Assembly: GCA_964569225.1 (NCBI GenBank)
Contig: CAZMTU010000118.1
Coordinates: 1 to 7,374 of the forward strand
Length of the DNA: 7,374 nt
Reading direction: 5' to 3'
From: CAKSQF01 sp964569225
Lineage (GTDB): Bacteria > Bacillota > Clostridia > Oscillospirales > CAG-272
The position numbers and the translations under genes are program-made. Under the pieces are notes generated by a model, which saw only the letters and a program-made list of their open reading frames with translations, did no database searches and was not told the DNA's origin. Shown here piece after piece: positions 1 through 5,943 of this stretch (the stretch's first letter is position 1; the number at the start of each line of letters is the position of its first letter).

Positions 1-9
1 AGTTTTGAT

Positions 10-30
10 CGACCTTTTTTTAAAAGGTCG
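10..30. repeat. Hairpin inside element copy 1
   Basis: CGACCTTTT (10-18) and AAAAGGTCG (22-30) form a perfect 9-bp stem around a TTT loop. In copy 2 the corresponding stem (4961-4980) carries one mismatch, so the fold is partly eroded there. Confidence 0.6.
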
Positions 31-36
31 TGGGTT

Positions 37-55
37 CTTAGGGCGAAGCCCTAAG
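37..55. repeat. Conserved hairpin inside element copy 1
   Basis: CTTAGGGC (37-44), loop GAA, GCCCTAAG (48-55) form a perfect 8-bp stem. The hairpin is preserved base for base in copy 2 (4935-4953), which makes it the best conserved fold of the element. Confidence 0.7.
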
Positions 56-58
56 CCG

Positions 59-72
59 CCCTCCGCGGAGGG
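59..72. repeat. 14-bp perfect palindrome in element copy 1
   Basis: CCCTCCGCGGAGGG is its own reverse complement. The matching part of copy 2 (about 4917-4931) has lost the symmetry through three or more substitutions, so this fold is not under obvious shared constraint. Confidence 0.5.
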
Positions 73-197
73 TGAAATGTCCTTCTCTTTGTTAAGCGCT
101 TTTTCTCTTGTCCCTTTTTAGGCAGGAGAAAAGCGGACAAACAAATTTGTGTTTTTTACGAATAGTGCAATTTATTCTCGACTTTCTCGACAGACCA

Positions 198-221
198 AGG
201 GGACTTTTTAAAAAGTCCCCT
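198..221. terminator. Perfect palindromic hairpin abutting element copy 1
   Basis: AGGGGACTTTTT (198-209) is followed without spacer by its reverse complement AAAAAGTCCCCT (210-221). The shape is that of a bidirectional intrinsic terminator. It begins exactly where the repeat element ends, the same arrangement as the unrelated hairpin next to element copy 2. It could terminate a plus-strand gene left of the window or act as a back-up for the minus-strand hydratase. Confidence 0.5.
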
Positions 222-230
222 ATATAGGAT

Positions 231-247
231 TTGGGGCAAAGCCCCAA
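231..247. repeat. Short GC-rich hairpin
   Basis: TTGGGGC (231-237), loop AAA, GCCCCAA (241-247) form a 7-bp perfect stem. It is the middle one of three hairpins between the element and the hydratase stop codon. There is no U-tract, so its role is unclear. Confidence 0.45.
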
Positions 248-261
248 TGGGATTTTGCCTT

Positions 262-301
262 CAGTAAAAGGGAACTTCTTTCAAGAAGTTCCCTTTTACT
301 G
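262..301 (-). terminator. Long hairpin terminator of the hydratase gene
   Basis: A perfect 19-bp inverted repeat with a 2-base centre: CAGTAAAAGGGAACTTCTT (262-280) pairs with 283-301. It lies 13 bases past the minus-strand hydratase stop codon. The TTTT and AAAA runs sit inside the stem, so it can act in either direction, which is typical of bidirectional intrinsic terminators. Confidence 0.65.
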
Positions 302-314
302 TTTAATCAACTAA

Positions 315-2549
315 TTAATTATTCCTATAATAATTCATCAGGCATCCGTCTAACAAGATCTGGCGGTCGCCGGAAGAGAGATTTTCCAGCAGGAAGGTGA
401 AGGGAAGCGCGCCCTTTTCACCAATAATGTAAGCGGGGATTTCCGAAGCGCCTGAAGCAAGAATAGTCCGAATGTTTGGAATGAAGATGAAATCATCTAC
501 GGCTGCGGGAAGCTCGCCCTTATAGGTCAGGGGAAGCATTCCCCAGTTAATCAGATTGGAGCGATAACGCTTAGTAGCGTATTCCACAGCGGCATTAGCC
601 AGCCCGCCCAGTACTCGCTGGCAGGAGGCTGCCTGCTCACGGGCAGAGCCGTCGCCCGGTTTCAGGGCACAGACCATAGAGCCTAACATAATCGCGTCGG
701 GATTTCCCTTGTAGATGCCGTCCAGTTTGGCATAGATACCGTCCAGCTCGGTAATGTGTTCACCGGAAAGACGGCGGGCCTCAAAGGCACGCATTTCCTT
801 AGCCTTGCCTACATAAGCGGGATCCTTGCGGGAAAGGGCAAAGGAGGACAGCTTTTCGGGATTGGAACGGTAGGAGGAGGTATCGCCGGAGGGAATCAAT
901 TCATCGGTAGTGGTTACCGGATCATTGATAATAGTCACTGCTTTCAGCAGCAGATTATCGGCGGGCGGATTCATTTTAGGCCAGTCGGAAATGTTGGGAC
1001 CAAAGACCAGTTCAGTTTCAGGCTGTGCTTTTCCGTAGCCGTAGTAAACCCTGCTCTGATAAACCGTATTGTCAAAATGATAATTCGGGACGGTGTATTC
1101 AATATCCAGTTCGGTAGCGGGTGTGAGAATACCGCCGTTCGCGGCAGTTGCGGCGATGGAACGGGAGTCCATCAGTGCCACTGCGGCGATCTGGTTGTCT
1201 CCCGGCTTAGAGCCTTCCCGGTTGGGGAAATTGCGGGTAGAGTGACGAATGGAAAGACCGCCGTTGGCAGGGACGTCGCCCGCGCCAAAGCAGGGACCGC
1301 AGAAGGCGGTGCGCAGCGTAGCGCCTGCGGAAATCAGGTCAGCGGCAGCGCCTGAACGAATCAATTCCAGCATTACCGGTTGAGAAGCGGGGTAAACCGA
1401 CAGGGAGAAGGCGCCCGCACCGGTAGACGCGCCCTTCAAAATATCGGCGGCGGCGATCAGGTTGTCGAAGGTGCCGCCCGCGCAGCCTGCGATGACGCCC
1501 TGATCTACATGGAATTTGCCGTCTATAAACTTGTCCCGCAGCTTCAGCCGTCCTTCGGGAACGCCAAGCTGAGCAATAGCGGTTTCTTCGGCTTTTGCCA
1601 GCAATTCAGGGGCATTTTTCAGGAATTCCTTGATAGAATAAGCGTTGGAGGGATGGAAGGGCAGCGCGATCATAGGCTCTATCGCGGACAGGTCGATCTC
1701 GATCAGTCCGTCGTAGTAAGCGGGAGATTTGGGTGTCAGGCGACGGTAGTCGTCTGCTCTGCCGTGAAGCGCTAAATAGGCTTCGGTCTGCTCATCGGTT
1801 TCCCAGATGGAAGAAAGGCAGGTGGTTTCGGTGGTCATAACATCAATGCCGTTGCGGAATTCCATAGGCAGATGATGAATGCCTTCCCCGATGAATTCCA
1901 GCACCTTGTTTTTTACAAAACCGGATGCAAATACTGCGGAAATCAATACCAGCGCCACATCCTGAGGTCCTACGCCGGCTTTAGGCTTGCCGGTGAGCTT
2001 TACGGCGATCACCTGTGGGTAGGGAATATCATAGGTACGCCCCAACAGCTGTTTTACCAGTTCGGGACCGCCTTCACCGATCGCCATCGTGCCGATGGCG
2101 CCGTAGCGGGTATGGGAATCGGAGCCCAGCAGCATTTTGCCGCAGCCCGCGAAGGACTCCCGCATAAAGGAGTGAATAACCGCCTGATGAGCGGGCACAT
2201 AGATTCCTCCGTACTTTTTAGCGGCGGATAACCCAAACAGGTGGTCATCCTCGTTGATGGTACCGCCTACGGCGCAGAGCGAGTTATGACAATTGGTAAG
2301 TACATAGGGAAGCGGAAAGCGCTCCAGACCCGACGCGCGGGCGGTCTGGATAATGCCTACATAGGTGATGTCATGGGACGCCATCGCGTCAAATTTTATT
2401 TTCAGATTTTGATTATCTCCGGAATGATTGTGACCGGTGAGAATGGAATAAGCGATGGTGTTCTGCTTGGCGTCCTCCGGAGAGAGCGCGGAAGTGCTGC
2501 TGATCTGTCCGTTTTCATAGAAAACGCCGGAAGCGGTGAGTTTGATCAT
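315..2549 (-). CDS. Aconitase-family hydratase (YbhJ-type)
   Basis: A 744-residue protein spanning the whole aconitase fold. The 4Fe-4S ligands are present: Cys356 in AGCAGGT and Cys417/Cys420 in FCGPCFGAGD, close to the spacing of mitochondrial aconitase (358, 421, 424). By hand alignment other active-site residues are also kept: His126, the GSDSHT motif at 142-147 (Asp144, Ser145, His146), Glu241, Arg439 and Arg444 in TRNFPNR, Asp549 and Arg561 in the swivel region, and Ser635/Arg637 in GDGSAREQAA. The Asp-His pair (100/101 of aconitase) seems replaced by His-Asn in TNCHNSL (84-90). This supports a hydro-lyase related to E. coli YbhJ rather than the TCA-cycle enzyme; the substrate is unknown. 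The start at 2549 is supported by AAAGGAGA about 8 bases upstream. It is monocistronic and divergent from the ThuA gene. Family confident, function open. Confidence 0.88.
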   Translation of the reverse strand: MIKLTASGVFYENGQISSTSALSPEDAKQNTIAYSILTGHNHSGDNQNLKIKFDAMASHDITYVGIIQTARASGLERFPLPYVLTNCHNSLCAVGGTINEDDHLFGLSAAKKYGGIYVPAHQAVIHSFMRESFAGCGKMLLGSDSHTRYGAIGTMAIGEGGPELVKQLLGRTYDIPYPQVIAVKLTGKPKAGVGPQDVALVLISAVFASGFVKNKVLEFIGEGIHHLPMEFRNGIDVMTTETTCLSSIWETDEQTEAYLALHGRADDYRRLTPKSPAYYDGLIEIDLSAIEPMIALPFHPSNAYSIKEFLKNAPELLAKAEETAIAQLGVPEGRLKLRDKFIDGKFHVDQGVIAGCAGGTFDNLIAAADILKGASTGAGAFSLSVYPASQPVMLELIRSGAAADLISAGATLRTAFCGPCFGAGDVPANGGLSIRHSTRNFPNREGSKPGDNQIAAVALMDSRSIAATAANGGILTPATELDIEYTVPNYHFDNTVYQSRVYYGYGKAQPETELVFGPNISDWPKMNPPADNLLLKAVTIINDPVTTTDELIPSGDTSSYRSNPEKLSSFALSRKDPAYVGKAKEMRAFEARRLSGEHITELDGIYAKLDGIYKGNPDAIMLGSMVCALKPGDGSAREQAASCQRVLGGLANAAVEYATKRYRSNLINWGMLPLTYKGELPAAVDDFIFIPNIRTILASGASEIPAYIIGEKGALPFTFLLENLSSGDRQILLDGCLMNYYRNN

Positions 2550-2596
2550 AGGGGATCTCCTTTTGCGTGTAAATCATTATCGTCTTTATTTTGGTT

Positions 2597-2615
2597 GAAC
2601 GGTTTTCGAACGGTT
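2597..2615. promoter_or_regulatory. Tandem GAACGGTT repeats (possible regulator site)
   Basis: GAACGGTT occurs at 2597-2604 and again at 2608-2615, offset by 11 bp, about one helical turn. The core AACGGTT recurs at 2756-2762 inside the spacer of the ThuA promoter. Spacing and position in a divergent intergenic region fit a transcription-factor site, but no regulator is encoded in the window. Confidence 0.35.
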
Positions 2616-2649
2616 GGCGCATTTTCGGTTTATTCAGGAAAATGGCTTC

Positions 2650-2673
2650 TATATGCACCTATTCATGCATATA
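2650..2673. promoter_or_regulatory. Operator-like inverted repeat in the hydratase leader
   Basis: TATATGCA (2650-2657) and TGCATATA (2666-2673) are perfect inverted half-sites separated by 8 bp. They lie just downstream of the predicted hydratase transcription start, a usual place for a repressor operator. A chance AT-rich palindrome is the alternative. Confidence 0.35.
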
Positions 2674-2693
2674 CTTTGATTTTAAACATTTTT

Positions 2694-2722
2694 ATTATAG
2701 CATATATACCGAGAAATTGCAA
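2694..2722 (-). promoter_or_regulatory. Predicted sigma-A promoter of the hydratase gene
   Basis: On the minus strand TTGCAA (2722-2717) is followed by a 17-bp spacer and TATAAT (2699-2694). The -10 box is preceded by TGC, giving an extended -10 (TGCTATAAT). The predicted start near 2687 leaves a leader of about 135 nt that holds the inverted repeat 2650-2673 and the tandem repeats 2597-2615. Confidence 0.65.
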
Positions 2723-2743
2723 GTGTTTTTGCGAAAAGACCGC

Positions 2744-2772
2744 TTGACAGCGTTCAACGGTTATGGTACAAT
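2744..2772 (+). promoter_or_regulatory. Predicted sigma-A promoter of the ThuA-domain gene
   Basis: TTGACA (2744-2749), a 17-bp spacer, then TACAAT (2767-2772): perfect -35 and 5/6 -10. The start should be near 2779, leaving a leader of about 170 nt. Its -35 box lies 21 bp from the -35 of the divergent hydratase promoter, so one bound regulator could affect both. The spacer contains AACGGTT (2756-2762). Confidence 0.7.
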
Positions 2773-2827
2773 AAAGGCGTGTAAGGAATTTGCGAACATG
2801 GGTATTGCTTTTACGGGAAAACAGTTC

Positions 2828-2843
2828 ATTGGCTTGTGCCAAT
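2828..2843 (+). repeat. Small hairpin in the ThuA leader
   Basis: ATTGGC (2828-2833), loop TTGT, GCCAAT (2838-2843). It lies in the long untranslated leader of the ThuA-domain gene. It has no U-tract, and no riboswitch class is recognised. Confidence 0.35.
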
Positions 2844-2891
2844 AGATTGGCGCTGCAAACGCGATTCAAAACACGCGATTCTCCAAAGTCC

Positions 2892-2900
2892 TGTTATAAT
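2892..2900 (+). promoter_or_regulatory. Possible second promoter (extended -10) for the ThuA gene
   Basis: TGTTATAAT fits an extended -10 element with a perfect TATAAT (2895-2900). No good -35 is found at 16-18 bp. If used, it would give a leader of about 45 nt, much shorter than from the 2744-2772 promoter. Confidence 0.4.
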
Positions 2901-2951
2901 AAAATCAACCAAATGGTAAAATTTTTAAATAAAATCGCAGGAGGCTTTTTT

Positions 2952-3674
2952 ATGATAAAAGTCACTATTTTTAATGAATTTCGCCACGAAAAAACCGATG
3001 AAGCGGTTCAAGCGATCTATCCCAACGGCATTCACAACGCTATTGCGGATTTTTTGAGATCGGATGAGATCGCCGTTCGTACCGTCACCTTGGACGATCC
3101 CGAATGCGGATTGACCGATGAGGTGCTGGCAGACACCGACGTGCTGCTTTGGTGGGGACATTTGGCGCACCATGAAGTACCTGACGCGGTGGCACATCGG
3201 GTGCAGGAAAATGTATTGAAGGGCATGGGCTTTATTCCGCTGCACTCCGGACATCATTCCAAGCCCTTCCGGATGCTGATGGGAACTACATGTAATGTAA
3301 ACTGGCGGGAAGACGGCGATTTCTGCCGGCTTTGGATTTGCGATCCTTCTCATCCCATTGCGGCAGGACTTGACCGTTATGTGGAAATCCCGCATGAGGA
3401 AATGTATACCGAGCCGTTTGGTATTCCAGAACCGGATAAGCTGCTGCTGATCGGTTGGTATGACAGCGGAGAGGTGTTCCGTTCGGGCTGCATTTATCAA
3501 AGGGGACACGGTAAGATCTTCTATTTCCAGCCCGGTCACGAAACCTATCCTACTTACTATATTCCGGAAGTGCAGACCATTATCCGAAACGCGGTGAAAT
3601 GGGCGACGCCTGTTTACCGCACGCCCGATCTCCCCTGTCCATGGGTGCCTCGAATTACGCCAAAGGAAAATTAA
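2952..3674 (+). CDS. ThuA-domain protein (class I glutamine amidotransferase-like fold)
   Basis: A 240-residue cytoplasmic protein matching the full length of the ThuA family, named for a trehalose-utilisation protein of rhizobia. Recognisable segments are the N-terminal strand IKVTIFNEF, WWGH at 67-70, LHSGHHSKPFR at 97-107, DPSHPIAAGL at 131-140, EEMYTEPF at 149-156, and GHGKIFYFQPGHE at 185-197. The many histidines and the GHG and PGHE motifs are typical of this family, which lacks the Cys-His-Glu triad of true amidotransferases. The frame is open upstream to an ATG at 2790, but AGGAGG at 2939-2944, 7 bases before the ATG at 2952, decides the start. It is divergent from the hydratase gene, so a shared role in sugar or organic-acid breakdown is possible. 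The substrate cannot be told. A ThuB-type dehydrogenase partner is not in the window. Confidence 0.85.
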   Translation: MIKVTIFNEFRHEKTDEAVQAIYPNGIHNAIADFLRSDEIAVRTVTLDDPECGLTDEVLADTDVLLWWGHLAHHEVPDAVAHRVQENVLKGMGFIPLHSGHHSKPFRMLMGTTCNVNWREDGDFCRLWICDPSHPIAAGLDRYVEIPHEEMYTEPFGIPEPDKLLLIGWYDSGEVFRSGCIYQRGHGKIFYFQPGHETYPTYYIPEVQTIIRNAVKWATPVYRTPDLPCPWVPRITPKEN

Positions 3675-3716
3675 CGGTCCGGGCTGTTTGCTTGGCAGGA
3701 AAAGAATAATTGATTC

Positions 3717-3750
3717 TTTACAGCTCCGCAAGTATTTGCGGGGCTGTAAA
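3717..3750 (+). terminator. Hairpin terminator after the ThuA gene
   Basis: TTTACAGCTCCGCAA (3717-3731), loop GTAT, TTGCGGGGCTGTAAA (3736-3750) form a 15-bp stem with one T-G wobble. It starts 42 bases after the ThuA stop. No U-tract follows immediately, but T-rich sequence appears from 3764. It separates ThuA from yitT. Confidence 0.6.
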
Positions 3751-3861
3751 GCGCTTGGGCGTAATTTTGTTTTATAAAAATATATTTAAAGCATATACTA
3801 TTTTTGTTTTCAAGTAATTGGTTCAGTTTACTAATGTTTTATGGGAGGAGGTATAACTCAA

Positions 3862-4719
3862 ATGCTGAAAAAAATAGCCGGATTGACTGCGGGCGCGGTC
3901 ATATATTCGCTCAGTATATCATTGTTTTTAGATCCGCATAATTTAGCGCCGGGAGGCGTCAGCGGAATATCCATTCTGCTGAATCGGCTGCTGCCGGTGA
4001 TTGAAACGGGTACATGGATTCTGCTTCTTAACATTCCGCTGCTGGTTTTGGGGCTGTTTAAATTCGGAAAAGCATTTTTGCTTTCGACCGTTTATACCAC
4101 TGTAGCGGCATCGCTGCTGGTGGATGCGGAAGGGTATCTGATGCGGAACAGACCGCTGATTACCGAAAATGTGCTGTTGGCAGCGCTGGTAGGCGGCGCG
4201 CTGCTGGCACTTGGAATGGGGATAGTTTTTCGCAGCGGCGGGACCACCGGCGGCACCGACATTCTTGTAAAGCTGCTGCGGCGAAAATTCCGCTACCTGA
4301 AGAGCGGCGTACTCATGATGATCACCGACGCTGTGATTGTTACACTTTCTGTACCGGTGCTCGGTTCATTGGAGCCGGCGCTGTATGCGGCTGTTTCACT
4401 GGTGGTTACAAGCTATCTTTTTGATAAAGTGCTGTACGGTACCGACGGCGCCAAGCTCTTTTATATTATCAGCAGCAGACCCGAAGCAATTGCGGACCGT
4501 ATCTTAAAGGAACTGGATTTGGGCGCTACTTATTTATCCGCCGAGGGCGCCTATACCGGCGAAGACAAACGGGTGCTGCTCTGCGCGGCCCGCAAGCAGT
4601 TAGCGCCTAAGATACGGGATATTGTGAAAAGTGAGGATCCAACTGCCTTTCTGATCTTATCACCCGCCACTGAAGTTTTTGGAGAAGGCTTTAAATCTCA
4701 GTCTGCGGAGGAAATATGA
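3862..4719 (+). CDS. YitT family membrane protein (YitT_membrane + DUF2179)
   Basis: A 285-residue integral membrane protein with the two-part YitT layout. Residues 1-190 hold about five to six hydrophobic segments (roughly 8-24, 52-68, 71-88, 103-123, 148-166, 171-190) and the family motifs NLAPGGVSGIS (27-37) and RSGGTTGGTDIL (124-135). Residues 195-285 form the soluble DUF2179 domain, with DGAKLFYIIS (195-204), LSAEGAYTGEDKRVL (225-239) and DPTAFLI (259-265). The function of the family is unknown. An ATG at 3841 is in frame, but it overlaps the ribosome binding site AGGAGG (3846-3851), so the ATG at 3862 is the likely start. It is apparently monocistronic behind the 3717-3750 hairpin. Only weak promoter candidates precede it: TATACT at 3794-3799, or TTGTTT (3804-3809) with TTTACT (3827-3832). 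Confidence 0.9.
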   Translation: MLKKIAGLTAGAVIYSLSISLFLDPHNLAPGGVSGISILLNRLLPVIETGTWILLLNIPLLVLGLFKFGKAFLLSTVYTTVAASLLVDAEGYLMRNRPLITENVLLAALVGGALLALGMGIVFRSGGTTGGTDILVKLLRRKFRYLKSGVLMMITDAVIVTLSVPVLGSLEPALYAAVSLVVTSYLFDKVLYGTDGAKLFYIISSRPEAIADRILKELDLGATYLSAEGAYTGEDKRVLLCAARKQLAPKIRDIVKSEDPTAFLILSPATEVFGEGFKSQSAEEI

Positions 4720-4761
4720 GAGGAAATTCAAATTTTTGATTGTTTTTGAGTTCAATTAAAT

Positions 4762-4788
4762 AGGCGCCGCATTGTAAGTGCGGCGCCT
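4762..4788. terminator. Stem-loop after yitT; first of two identical copies
   Basis: AGGCGCCGCA, loop TTGTAAG, TGCGGCGCCT: a perfect 10-bp GC-rich stem 42 bases past the yitT stop. An identical 27-bp copy in the same orientation lies at 5032-5058, and the noncoding element sits exactly between them. The left flank is A-rich (CAATTAAAT) but TTAGTCTG follows on the right, so as a plus-strand terminator it now lacks a U-tract. Confidence 0.6.
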
Positions 4789-5031
4789 TAGTCTGTCGGA
4801 AAGGTTTAGAATAAATTGCGCTATTCGTAAAAAAGAACAAAATCGTTTGTCCGCTTTTTCTCCTGCCTAAAAAGATCCAAGAGAAAAGCGCTCAAAAAGA
4901 GAAAGGCTGGACATTTCGCCCTTTGCGGAGGACGGCTTAGGGCTTCGCCCTAAGAACCCACGCCCTTTTGAAAAAGGTCGATCAAAACTTTTTCGCAGGG
5001 TGCCAAACAATTATAGTTTTTCTACACACTG
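4789..5031 (-). mobile_element. MITE-like noncoding element, complete copy 2
   Basis: A 243-bp stretch without a credible gene. Its terminal 14 bases form imperfect inverted repeats: TAGTCTGTCGGAAA at 4789-4802 against CAGTGTGTAGAAAA read from 5031 to 5018, 10 of 14 matching. The segment 4789-4989 is homologous, in opposite orientation, to 1-197. Both sides are bordered by the same 27-bp stem-loop. Removing the element and one stem-loop leaves a single hairpin flanked by AATTAAAT and ATTTTG, a believable bidirectional terminator for the convergent yitT and lipoprotein genes. This is what an insertion with duplication of a 27-bp target would leave. A non-autonomous element mobilised by a transposase elsewhere is inferred; the sequence shows the repeats and the symmetry. 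Confidence 0.6.
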
Positions 5032-5058
5032 AGGCGCCGCATTGTAAGTGCGGCGCCT
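5032..5058 (-). terminator. Stem-loop after the lipoprotein gene; second identical copy
   Basis: This is the same 27 bases as 4762-4788: a 10-bp stem with a 7-base loop. It lies 38 bases past the stop codon of the minus-strand lipoprotein and is the natural terminator candidate for it. On the plus strand it is followed by ATTTTG, the half of a bidirectional terminator that is missing next to the 4762-4788 copy. Confidence 0.6.
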
Positions 5059-5096
5059 ATTTTGCGCGGTTATGTAATTGCATTGAACAAGCGGAT

Positions 5097-5915
5097 TTAT
5101 TCACCCAAAAGATCGCTGAGCTCTACTTTTACATACCCATCTTCGCTGGGCTTTACGATTTTGTCCGCTGAGCTGTTCAGATCGGAATAGGTAATTTTAG
5201 CGGAAATATTGGCGCTGACAGTGCCAAACTCCAGTTCGCTCAAGTCCATATTCATGGTAAATTTCATGTCGATAGAGGTGTATTCATAGGCCTTGTTGAT
5301 TTGGATCGTAAGTTCCACATCGGAAAGATCAATGGAAGCACCTTCCAGCGATTCGGTTGCTTCCCCTAATAGGGAATCAAGCGCCGATTCGGATTTCAGA
5401 CCTGTAATGGTAAAGGTATAGCCGTTGTCGTTTTCGGTCATTTCATAGGAAGCAAAATCGGAGAGCGCCAGCTGAACAGAAGCGGTATCCTGATTCTGCA
5501 AATCATTGAAGTCGTCGGCAGAGAGATCTGCCATCATTTTGACGTCTTCTGTTTCCATCATGTAAACGGAAGAATCGTAGTACAGCTTAATTTCAGAAGA
5601 GGTCGTACCGTCAGAGGTGGTGGTTATTGCGTATACCTTATTGGCTTCATCGTCCAAATAGGTGGTGGTGCTGACAGTCGTTTTAAATTGGAGTCCGCCA
5701 AGGTCCATATTCATATCCATAACGGTGTTGCTGGTAATGCTCTTGAGTTCGTTCATGTTTTTTTCCGCTTTGGCGTAAATTTCTTCAGCGGTCAGCTTTT
5801 CAGTCTGATTGGAATGGTTATCTTTTTCCGAATTCGAATTGCTGTCAGAATCCGCGCATGCGGGAAGAAGAAACAGTACGGTCAGCATTAGTAAAATTGC
5901 AATTAGCTTTTTCAT
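5097..5915 (-). CDS. Secreted lipoprotein, probably DUF6612-like
   Basis: A 272-residue lipoprotein. The signal peptide has a short basic start (MKK), a hydrophobic core and the lipobox LPAC, with Cys20 as the lipidated residue. A polar linker rich in Ser, Asn and Asp (21-40) follows, as expected for a surface tether. From Leu41 the body starts with LTAEEIYAKAEKNMNELKS and continues as alternating beta strands, for example DMNMDLGGLQFKTTVSTT (67-84) and YEYTSIDMKFTMNMDLSE (210-227). This resembles the DUF6612 / LolA-like lipoproteins common in Bacillota, which may bind lipids or other hydrophobic ligands; the function is unknown. Start 5915 is supported by AAAGGA 7 bases upstream. It has its own strong promoter (5944-5972) and is convergent with yitT. 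Lipoprotein nature is certain by sequence; the family name is less so. Confidence 0.85.
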   Translation of the reverse strand: MKKLIAILLMLTVLFLLPACADSDSNSNSEKDNHSNQTEKLTAEEIYAKAEKNMNELKSITSNTVMDMNMDLGGLQFKTTVSTTTYLDDEANKVYAITTTSDGTTSSEIKLYYDSSVYMMETEDVKMMADLSADDFNDLQNQDTASVQLALSDFASYEMTENDNGYTFTITGLKSESALDSLLGEATESLEGASIDLSDVELTIQINKAYEYTSIDMKFTMNMDLSELEFGTVSANISAKITYSDLNSSADKIVKPSEDGYVKVELSDLLGE

Positions 5916-5943
5916 AGTAAAATCCTTTCATGAATTTTTTATT

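Larger units (their letters stand above)
1..197 (+). mobile_element. MITE-like noncoding element, copy 1 (left end cut by window)
   Basis: This stretch aligns by eye with the reverse complement of 4789-4989 at roughly 80-85 % identity with a few short indels. Blocks such as TGGGTTCTTAGGGCGAAGCC (31-50), the TTTTTAGGCAGGA block (116-128) and TTTTTTACGAATAG (153-166) are shared or nearly shared. It contains no credible coding sequence and is rich in foldback structures (10-30, 37-55, 59-72, 97-135). The right end reads GACAGACCA and is followed directly by the perfect hairpin 198-221. In copy 2 the same element end, GACAGACTA on the minus strand, is followed directly by a different hairpin. The complete copy has 42 further bases beyond the point matching position 1, so about 42 bp of this copy should lie outside the window. 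The mobile nature is inferred; no transposase is present. Confidence 0.7.

Noticed and set aside
756..1355. 199-codon open frame on the plus strand inside the hydratase gene
   Set aside because: It is antisense to well-conserved aconitase motifs, has a low-complexity Gly-rich translation, no ribosome binding site and no recognisable domain.
2859..2881. Direct repeat ACGCGATTC (2859-2867 and 2873-2881)
   Set aside because: Two 9-base copies 14 bp apart could be regulator half-sites, but there is no symmetry or third copy and chance occurrence is plausible.
2790..2951. 54-residue N-terminal extension of the ThuA protein
   Set aside because: AGGAGG lies 7 bases before the ATG at 2952, the ThuA fold begins right there, and the extension reads as noncoding leader.
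2925..3731. 268-codon open frame on the minus strand over the ThuA gene
   Set aside because: The plus-strand ThuA protein has a perfect ribosome binding site and family motifs; the antisense translation resembles nothing and runs through the terminator hairpin.
3841..3861. Upstream ATG for the YitT protein
   Set aside because: This ATG sits directly before the GGAGGAGG ribosome binding site used by the ATG at 3862; translating it would give MGGGITQ, an artefact of the binding site.
1..5031. Composite transposon carrying the hydratase, ThuA and YitT genes between inverted elements
   Set aside because: Each element copy appears to have its own hairpin flank, which suggests independent insertions; there is no transposase and no shared target duplication around the whole block.
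4762..5058. CRISPR array
   Set aside because: There are only two repeats with a 243-bp gap, and the repeats are terminator-like hairpins; no spacer periodicity exists.
4968..5171. 67-codon plus-strand open frame across the element end and lipoprotein gene end
   Set aside because: It crosses the element boundary and the GC-rich stem-loop and then runs antisense to the lipoprotein; it has no ribosome binding site or family resemblance.
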